From CAJQQY01 sp045104975 (GTDB lineage: Bacteria; Bacteroidota; Bacteroidia; Chitinophagales; Saprospiraceae), in NCBI GenBank assembly GCA_045104975.1, contig JBGCCY010000129.1:1-64000 (forward strand): DNA of 64,000 nucleotides. Direction: 5' to 3'. Numbering within the stretch: the first letter of the stretch is position 1; every line of letters begins with the position of its first letter. This document shows, in pieces, positions 58,809-64,000 of the stretch. A program made the translations under genes and the position numbers. The notes below the pieces were generated by a model. The model ran no database searches. It was not told the DNA's origin and saw nothing but the letters and a program-made list of their open reading frames with translations.

Positions 58809-60044
58809 TTGACCGATATTACAAAAAGAATAGATTCCAATATTTCAAACCCAAGGGACATTGTGCAAGCTGCGCAGGAATATGTCCTTCAAGCTTTTAA
58901 TGAAAAAAATGGAACTCAATTGCTTTATCACAACTATCAACGAACTGCCCAAATTGTTGAGACGGTAGAAATGATTGGAACAAATGCGACAACTGAAAAT
59001 TTGGAAATTGCTAAAATTGCAGCTTGGTTTCAAGGGATTGGATATTTAGAAGATTTCCGAAATTATGAAATTAAAAGTACGCATCGAGTAAGTAATTTTT
59101 TGAAAAATAAAAATTATCCGGATACAAAAATTGATCGAGTTGCCAATGCCATTTTAAATGCTCGAAGAGGTGGGAGACCGATGGGAATTGCAGACGAAAT
59201 GGTTGCCGATGCGATTACAGCTTTTGATTTTGCTAATGATTTTTTTGAGAAAAATCCATTGAATAGATTAGAACAAGAACTACTCTCTGGTGAAAAAATA
59301 GTATCAACAGAATGGGAGCAGGTACAAATGAATCAGTTGCTCGAAGCAAAATTTTATACTGCTAATGCAAAGATTAAATTTGAACCAATCGTAGCGCAAA
59401 ATATTTTGACGCAACAACAAGTTGCTGAAAAAGGAAGAGCCAAGGCGTTCCAAAATATTGATGACGATGAAGAGAATAAATTGCGCAAATATCAAAATCT
59501 CGAAAAGAAAGTTCCTCGTAGCGGCATCCAAACTTTTTTCCGTTCAAGTTATCGAAGTCATATTCATTTGAGTATGATTGCTGACAACAAAGCGAACATT
59601 ATGATTAGCGTCAATGCAATTGTAATTTCATTGTTAATTTCGGTTTTGACTTACCAAGATATTACGACGACTGCTCCACAAATATTACTTCCAGTAGTGA
59701 CATTTTTGATTACGGGAATGACTAGTTTAGTTTTTGCGGTACTCGCTGTTCGACCAAAAGTAACACAATTGAATACGAGTGAGACGGCTAAAAAAGATCA
59801 TAAAAAAAATATTGTCTTCTTTGGGAATTTCGTGAATTTGGAATTGGAAGAATATGAAGAAGCGATGGATGCAATGTTTCGAGAAGGTGAATTGATGTAT
59901 GGAAATATGACTCGTGATTTATATTTTTTAGGAAAAGTATTGGATAAGAAATATCGTTACTTGACGCATTCATATAATATTTTCATGGTTGGGTTTGTGG
60001 CGACGGTTTTGATTTTTTTGGTTTCGATATTTCTAAATGCTTAA
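58809..60044 (+). CDS. degenerate HD-domain protein with Pycsar-effector-like membrane domain
   Basis: 411 aa. The N-terminal half (about residues 20-200) aligns with HD phosphohydrolases (LLYHNYQRTAQIVETVEMIG, EIAKIAAWFQGIGYLEDF, THRVSNFLKN), but the canonical His-Asp dyad is Gln75-Gly76 (WFQGIGY rather than WFHDtGY). After a charged linker, residues about 262-408 form the membrane domain called the Pycsar system effector family (SYRSHIHLSMIADNKANIMISVNAIVISLLISVLTY, LVFAVLAVRPKV, HSYNIFMVGFVATVLIF), with about four TM helices. Known Pycsar effectors respond to cCMP or cUMP and kill the cell during phage infection. No uridylate or cytidylate cyclase gene is adjacent. The start is a TTG. Confidence 0.82.
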   Translation: MTDITKRIDSNISNPRDIVQAAQEYVLQAFNEKNGTQLLYHNYQRTAQIVETVEMIGTNATTENLEIAKIAAWFQGIGYLEDFRNYEIKSTHRVSNFLKNKNYPDTKIDRVANAILNARRGGRPMGIADEMVADAITAFDFANDFFEKNPLNRLEQELLSGEKIVSTEWEQVQMNQLLEAKFYTANAKIKFEPIVAQNILTQQQVAEKGRAKAFQNIDDDEENKLRKYQNLEKKVPRSGIQTFFRSSYRSHIHLSMIADNKANIMISVNAIVISLLISVLTYQDITTTAPQILLPVVTFLITGMTSLVFAVLAVRPKVTQLNTSETAKKDHKKNIVFFGNFVNLELEEYEEAMDAMFREGELMYGNMTRDLYFLGKVLDKKYRYLTHSYNIFMVGFVATVLIFLVSIFLNA

Positions 60045-60045
60045 A

Positions 60046-60068
60046 ACCCCTTGGCCCCTAAAGGGGAG
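60046..60068. repeat. CCCCTAAAGGGG-type repeat
   Basis: AACCCCTTGGCCCCTAAAGG, read on from the stop codon of the previous gene. Same core as 23620, 32370, 35545 and 35751. It may act as a terminator. Confidence 0.65.
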
Positions 60069-60116
60069 ATAGGAAATGCTATTTCTTAGTATTTTCTTTC
60101 ATGGATAATTTGGTTT

Positions 60117-61304
60117 TTGATGAAAAAAATCTTTGAGAATCCTTGGTTCATTTTTGGTGTGTATATATTGTTATCGTTGGGTGCGACGCTGCAATCTTAT
60201 TTTGGAAATCCTACCTCTTTTAATAATCTTGAATATACTGCTTATAATAATTATTTAATCTTTAAGCAATCTTTTTTTCATTTGATTGAGGGAAAAGATC
60301 TCTTCATTTTATATCCCGAAGAACATTGGGACTTGTATAAATATTCTCCCACCTTTTCTTTATTGATGGCACCTTTGGCAATTTTACCAGATGTAATTGG
60401 TTTGTTTTTTTGGAATCTATTGAATGCTTTAGTTTTATTCTTTGGGATAAAAAAACTTCAAATGCCAACCCGTTTTAAAGGAATTAATTTATCCAAAATT
60501 CATTCATTTATTTTGCTTTTTATTGGTTTAGAATTAATGACTTCGTTGCAAAATGAACAATCGAATGGACTACTTGCAGGGCTGATTATCCTAGCTTTTG
60601 TTTTTTTAGAAAAAGAAAAAATATGGTTGGGAACACTTTGTATCGCCTTGACTTTTTACATCAAAATATTTGGGATCGTAGCATTTGCTTTATTTTTAGT
60701 TTACCCCAAAAAAGGAAAATTTATTTTGTCTTCAGTAGTATGGATGATTGTGTTGGGATTGTTACCAGCAGTATTTGTTGGGTTGGATCAGTTGATGCTT
60801 TTGTATGAAAGTTGGGGCAAAATGTTGGGCGAGGATCATGCGGTATCTTATGGATATTCGGTCATGGGTTGGTTGCAAAGTTGGTTTGGATTGGATGTTT
60901 CCAAAAATGTAATTGTATTGTTAGGTGTTGCTTTATTTTGTTTACCTTTAGTGAGTTTTAAGAATTATGTGCATTATGATTTCCGTTGGAGGTTGTTGGT
61001 TTCGATTTTGATTTGGGTGGTGATTTTTAATCACAAGGCGGAGTCTCCAACTTTTGTAATTGCTATGAGTGGAGTAGGGATATGGTATTTTTTTAGTGAA
61101 AAAACTAGTGTAAACTTAGCTTTGGTAGTTTTGGCATTTATCTTTACCTCACTTTCACCGACGGATTTATTTCCAAGATTTTTGAGAGAACAATTTGTGA
61201 TACCTTATGTGATGAAGGCGGTATTTTGTATTTTTATTTGGGGGAAGATTATTTGGGAAATGTGGAATGTTGATGTAGTATTTTTTGCCACTGACTTGGA
61301 CTGA
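60117..61304 (+). CDS. glycosyltransferase family 87-like membrane protein (DUF2029)
   Basis: 395 aa with nine or ten TM helices. The family opening, LEYTAYNNYLIFKQSFFHLIEGKDLFILYPEEHWDLYKYSPTFSLLMAPLAILP, contains the conserved Asp/Glu-rich and Tyr-Ser-Pro segments of GT87 polyprenol-phosphate-mannose-dependent enzymes; LMTSLQNEQSNGLLAGLII and FYIKIFG follow. It is predicted to transfer a sugar from a lipid carrier at the periplasmic face. Residues 387-395 (VVFFATDLD) and the stop are encoded by the left arm of a 51-bp perfect inverted repeat, so the C-terminus is likely a product of that element. Confidence 0.82.
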   Translation: MMKKIFENPWFIFGVYILLSLGATLQSYFGNPTSFNNLEYTAYNNYLIFKQSFFHLIEGKDLFILYPEEHWDLYKYSPTFSLLMAPLAILPDVIGLFFWNLLNALVLFFGIKKLQMPTRFKGINLSKIHSFILLFIGLELMTSLQNEQSNGLLAGLIILAFVFLEKEKIWLGTLCIALTFYIKIFGIVAFALFLVYPKKGKFILSSVVWMIVLGLLPAVFVGLDQLMLLYESWGKMLGEDHAVSYGYSVMGWLQSWFGLDVSKNVIVLLGVALFCLPLVSFKNYVHYDFRWRLLVSILIWVVIFNHKAESPTFVIAMSGVGIWYFFSEKTSVNLALVVLAFIFTSLSPTDLFPRFLREQFVIPYVMKAVFCIFIWGKIIWEMWNVDVVFFATDLD

Positions 61305-61417
61305 CTAGTATGACTTTTTATGACTCTCCCACTTTAAGATATCAAAGTGGATCAAACGGTAGGGGAAGTCATAAAAAGTCATACTAGTCAGTCCAAGTCA
61401 GTGGCAAAAAATACTAC
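61275..61417. repeat. 143-bp element with 51-bp perfect inverted arms
   Basis: Left arm 61275-61325 (begins GTAGTATTTTTTGCC) and right arm 61367-61417 are exact complements. Inside, a small stem CCACTTT/AAAGTGG. Stops of both neighbouring genes (61302-61304 plus strand, 61414-61416 minus strand) fall in the arms. Perfect identity suggests recent origin or active maintenance. It also works as a bidirectional terminator-like structure. Confidence 0.88.
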
Positions 61418-62442
61418 TCCTTGATTTCCCATACGCCTTTTTCATTCATGATAATTTTAATATTTTTCGGTTTAATTTCTTTATCAAAACTAGCCGGCAT
61501 CATCGTAATTTCAATCGTTTTATCATCGATCCATATTGGAGTATGAGGTTCCATATTGTCAAATTCTTTTTCCAATAATTTTTCAAATCGTCCATTGGGA
61601 AAGCCAAAAATTTGAATACCATTAAATTCAAAGCCAGCTTCTAGATCTTGATTAGTTGTAATCAAATGTTTTGCATCCGGAGAAACTTTTGGAAATCCGT
61701 ATACAATTATTTCCTTCCCCGATTTATCATTTACCAGAGAGTAACTTCCACCTTCATAAAGATTATTTCTAAAAACAAAAAAGCCAATCTTCGGAAGATA
61801 TTCTAAGTAATCTTTTTGTGAAAATTCATCACTTGTTATTGTAGCAGTATCATTTTCAAAAACAACCTTTTTGCCAGTCAATAGAGTGAGTGTAATTTCA
61901 TTTTCATTTTCCGAAACATATTGAGCATCTTTTTTTAATTGTTTCGCTCTTACTTTTTCAGAACAAGTATGAAATTTTTCCCAATTTTCATTTTTCTTCA
62001 ATTCAAAACATGCATCATACGGACTAGGATTCGCATCCACCACCGGCTCATAAAATTTCACCGCACCACCATAAACCCAACCTTCTTTTCCATCATCAGT
62101 TTTGATTTTTAGCCAAGGTTCATTGAAAAGTGTTCCCCGTAAATTAATACGTTCTTTGTAATCTGTCTTTTCATTGAGATAAGTAAAAGAAGTACCTTCC
62201 TTCACTTCGATGACGATTTTACTTTTCGTCGTCGGCTGTTCACGAACCCTTAATTTATCAACCCAAGCATATAAAATTGTTGGCGCTTTTTCCTGAGTTG
62301 AAGGATTTGTTGTATTTTCGGTAGATTCGCCTTCCGAAGAATTAGATTCCGTTTGTTGGGTGCTTTCAGAGGAGTTTGTATTTTTACAAGAAAAAATAAA
62401 ACCTACGAAAGTTAAAAAAACGATAAATAGGATTTTTTTCAT
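61414..62442 (-). CDS. SH3-domain lipoprotein
   Basis: 342 aa. Lipobox GFIFSC with acceptor Cys19, a Ser/Thr/Glu-rich linker (about 20-55), then a bacterial SH3 domain about 57-130 (ILYAWVDKLRVREQPTTKSKIV, PWLKIKTDDGKEGWVYGGAVKFYEP). The remaining 200 residues are beta-rich and unrecognised, with the WD40-like SLVNDKSGKEIIVYGFPKVSPDAKHLITTNQ. SH3b domains often bind cell-wall peptides. It is divergent from a GH73-LysM glucosaminidase, so a shared role in cell-wall turnover is plausible. Its stop comes from the inverted repeat at 61275-61417. Confidence 0.85.
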   Translation of the reverse strand: MKKILFIVFLTFVGFIFSCKNTNSSESTQQTESNSSEGESTENTTNPSTQEKAPTILYAWVDKLRVREQPTTKSKIVIEVKEGTSFTYLNEKTDYKERINLRGTLFNEPWLKIKTDDGKEGWVYGGAVKFYEPVVDANPSPYDACFELKKNENWEKFHTCSEKVRAKQLKKDAQYVSENENEITLTLLTGKKVVFENDTATITSDEFSQKDYLEYLPKIGFFVFRNNLYEGGSYSLVNDKSGKEIIVYGFPKVSPDAKHLITTNQDLEAGFEFNGIQIFGFPNGRFEKLLEKEFDNMEPHTPIWIDDKTIEITMMPASFDKEIKPKNIKIIMNEKGVWEIKE

Positions 62443-62486
62443 AAGTGTTTAGATTTTTTTAAACGTTTACTTGACACCTTATCTAA

Positions 62487-62502
62487 GACTTTTGCAAAAT
62501 TA
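62487..62502. promoter_or_regulatory. back-to-back -7 boxes of a divergent promoter
   Basis: On the minus strand TAATTTTG (62502-62495) is a perfect -7 box for the SH3 lipoprotein gene. Immediately left of it, on the plus strand, GACTTTTG (62487-62494) is a 7-of-8 match. A second plus-strand candidate, TACTTTTC, lies at 62527-62534, 29 bp before the glucosaminidase start. Confidence 0.4.
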
Positions 62503-62562
62503 ATAACTTAAAACCCAAAACCGATATACTTTTCACACATAATCTAAAAAAAGAAATGCGCC

Positions 62563-63780
62563 ATGATGAGAACAAGTTTTTTAATAATTTTTATAACAAT
62601 ACTTTCACAATTTGCTTGTGGGCAAGGCCAGACAGGAGATCAAGACTGGGTAGTACTTAGATATATCGAACGTTATAAAAATATCGCAATGGAGGAAATG
62701 GTCAGAGCAGGTGTGCCAGCGAGTATCAAATTGGGACAAGCGATCTTAGAAAGTAATGCAGGACGAAGTGAATTATCTCGGAAGTCAAATAATCATTTTG
62801 GATTAAAATGTGGAAGTAGTTGGACTGGCGAAACGCATGCTCATGAAGATGACGATTATGACGAAAATGGAAATTTGATCAAGTCATGTTTTCGAAAATT
62901 TGATAGTGCCAAACGTTCCTTCTATGGACACTCTGAATTTTTGCAAAAACCTCGATATCGTTTTTTATTTACAGATTTGAATCCACAAGATTTTGAATCA
63001 TGGGCTCATGGATTAAAAACAGCAGGTTATGCCACTAATCCAAAGTATGCTTCTATTTTGATTAATATCATTCAGCGATATGAATTGTTTAAGTATGATA
63101 AAATGGCCATCGAAGGAGTTAATATAGAACCTGAAGATCCTATTTTAGTAGTTGCATCTTCTGGAACTATTGCTCGAAATAATGATTTGCGAATGGTCTA
63201 TGCAGCAGATAAGCAAACGCCAAGTCAAATCGCCAGCCAATATGATGTGAAGTTAAAATGTTTGTTAAAATATAATGAAAGATTGGGTGCAGGTGGGAAA
63301 CAACTAGAACAAGGTGAGAAGGTTTATTTACAAAAAAAACGAAGAAGTTGGAGAGGTCGAGAAAAATATCACTTTGTGCAAGAAGGAGAAACGATGTATC
63401 AGTTAGCTCAAAAATATGGAATCCGTTTGGGTAAATTATATCAGAAAAATAGAATGGATGAAGGTACTCAACCTGCTATTGGAGCGAAAGTAAAAATTAG
63501 AGGATGGAAAATAAAAAAAGGAAAAACGCCTAAATTACGAAAAGCAGCAATCGATGAAAATGGAGATGAGATTATCGAAGATGGAGTTACTCCTGATACG
63601 GAAGAAGAAGACGATTTTTTATTTGAAGAAGATCAAGTAGAAGTTTATCACTTAGTTAAAAAAGGAGATACTTTATATAGTTTAGCTTTGCGCTATGACA
63701 TCACAGTTGATTATTTAAAAAAATTAAATGAGATGACAACGAATTCAATAAGTGTAGGGCAGAGATTAAGAGTGAAATAA
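62563..63780 (+). CDS. GH73-type glucosaminidase with LysM domains
   Basis: 405 aa. Signal peptide about 1-21. The GH73 domain covers about residues 27-180: MEEMVRAGVPASIKLGQAILESNAGRSELSRKSNNHFGLKC, with the likely catalytic Glu in AILESNAG, and GYATNPKYASILINIIQRYEL at its end. Three LysM-like modules follow: a weak one about 213-260, then clear ones about 268-313 (YHFVQEGETMYQLAQKYGI) and 361-405 (YHLVKKGDTLYSLALRYDI). It should cleave the glycan backbone of peptidoglycan in the periplasm while bound through LysM. It is followed by a terminator and the start of an outer-membrane barrel gene. Confidence 0.92.
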   Translation: MMRTSFLIIFITILSQFACGQGQTGDQDWVVLRYIERYKNIAMEEMVRAGVPASIKLGQAILESNAGRSELSRKSNNHFGLKCGSSWTGETHAHEDDDYDENGNLIKSCFRKFDSAKRSFYGHSEFLQKPRYRFLFTDLNPQDFESWAHGLKTAGYATNPKYASILINIIQRYELFKYDKMAIEGVNIEPEDPILVVASSGTIARNNDLRMVYAADKQTPSQIASQYDVKLKCLLKYNERLGAGGKQLEQGEKVYLQKKRRSWRGREKYHFVQEGETMYQLAQKYGIRLGKLYQKNRMDEGTQPAIGAKVKIRGWKIKKGKTPKLRKAAIDENGDEIIEDGVTPDTEEEDDFLFEEDQVEVYHLVKKGDTLYSLALRYDITVDYLKKLNEMTTNSISVGQRLRVK

Positions 63781-63806
63781 TATTTTATTAAAAAATAAAT
63801 TAAATT

Positions 63807-63832
63807 CCTTCCAACCTAAATGAGTTGGAAGG
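63807..63832 (+). terminator. terminator after the glucosaminidase gene
   Basis: CCTTCCAAC (63807-63815) and GTTGGAAGG (63824-63832), loop CTAAATGA, with A-rich DNA to the left and ATTT after the stem. A nine-bp stem extended by AT pairs. Confidence 0.7.
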
Positions 63833-63862
63833 ATTTAGATTTTAAAAAAGACAAAAATAGAT

Positions 63863-64000
63863 ATGAAAAAAATTGTACTACTTTTTATGACAATGATATT
63901 TTTGAGCGGAAGCTTGGTGGCACAGAGTCGTGCGTATGGTGTGAAAGGAGGGTTGACAATTGGAACTCAAAAATGGGAAGGACAAGATCAAGACCCTTTG
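63863..64000 (+). CDS. outer-membrane beta-barrel protein, partial (5' end)
   Basis: The frame from ATG 63863 is open to the window edge (46 residues). A signal peptide (KKIVLLFMTMIFLSGSLVAQ) is followed by SRAYGVKGGLTIGTQKWEGQDQ. The first strand, GVKGGLTIGTQ, is typical of PorT/OMP_b-brl_2-like barrels (YGVKGGLNIA). The gene is cut by the window end, so length and family cannot be fixed. It follows the glucosaminidase gene by 82 bp. Confidence 0.7.
   Translation, partial: MKKIVLLFMTMIFLSGSLVAQSRAYGVKGGLTIGTQKWEGQDQDPL

Overview
The window is AT-rich DNA from a member of the Bacteroidota. Signature families include PorP/SprF, SprB-repeat adhesin with the gliding-associated C-terminal domain, the type IX secretion (T9SS) plug protein, a T9SS type A sorting tail, and CarboxypepD_reg and DUF4097 proteins. 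Many genes lack a Shine-Dalgarno sequence, several appear to start at TTG or GTG, and TAnnTTTG promoter boxes recur. Gene content fits the Saprospiria/Chitinophagia side of the phylum; that placement is inference. I found no rRNA, tRNA, CRISPR array, transposase or phage genes. Nearly everything reads as chromosomal core and accessory genes.

Layout. 0-3 kb: a DUF62 SAM hydrolase-like gene, an ABM-like monooxygenase and a Tat-exported class V aminotransferase. 3.3-12.9 kb: a PorP/SprF - OmpA/PD40 - giant SprB adhesin operon for T9SS surface display. 13-21 kb: a propeller-sensor adenylate cyclase, a NYN protein, hemW, a BamA-like barrel and a GNAT protein. 21-27 kb: a secreted regulatory-domain protein with an aspartoacylase-like enzyme, then an O-antigen-ligase/Wzz pair and a TerB-like protein. 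27-40 kb: metabolic and envelope genes, including the T9SS plug protein, gamma-carbonic anhydrase, tandem FKBP, M28 peptidase, DUF3089 hydrolase and a T9SS-sorted SGNH hydrolase. 40-46 kb: small secreted proteins, an XRE regulator, a bilobal DTG/DTG aspartic protease-like protein, a sterol desaturase-DUF2147 fusion and a Crp/Fnr regulator. 46-55 kb: thrS, pirin, dodecin, a TlpA lipoprotein, a TPR lipoprotein and an ECF sigma - membrane protein - DUF4097 operon. 55-64 kb: a DinB-cupin fusion, DUF937, TPR, ddl, a pseudo-HD/Pycsar-effector-like membrane protein, GT87, an SH3 lipoprotein, a GH73-LysM glucosaminidase and the start of an outer-membrane barrel.

The most striking non-genic feature is the density of long intergenic inverted repeats, in at least eight sequence families. 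They sit mostly between convergent genes or in 5' leaders. Several supply the stop codon and last residues of neighbouring proteins. One appears to be read as the N-terminus of an outer-membrane protein. Two elements of about 140-160 bp can fold almost end to end. Ordinary bidirectional terminators are also common.

The T9SS modules (surface adhesin, plug, sorted cargo), the exopolysaccharide pair and the envelope-stress-type sigma operon together suggest a surface-active, probably gliding or biofilm-forming heterotroph. The adenylate cyclase and the Crp-like regulator could belong to one cAMP circuit, but nothing in the sequence links them directly.
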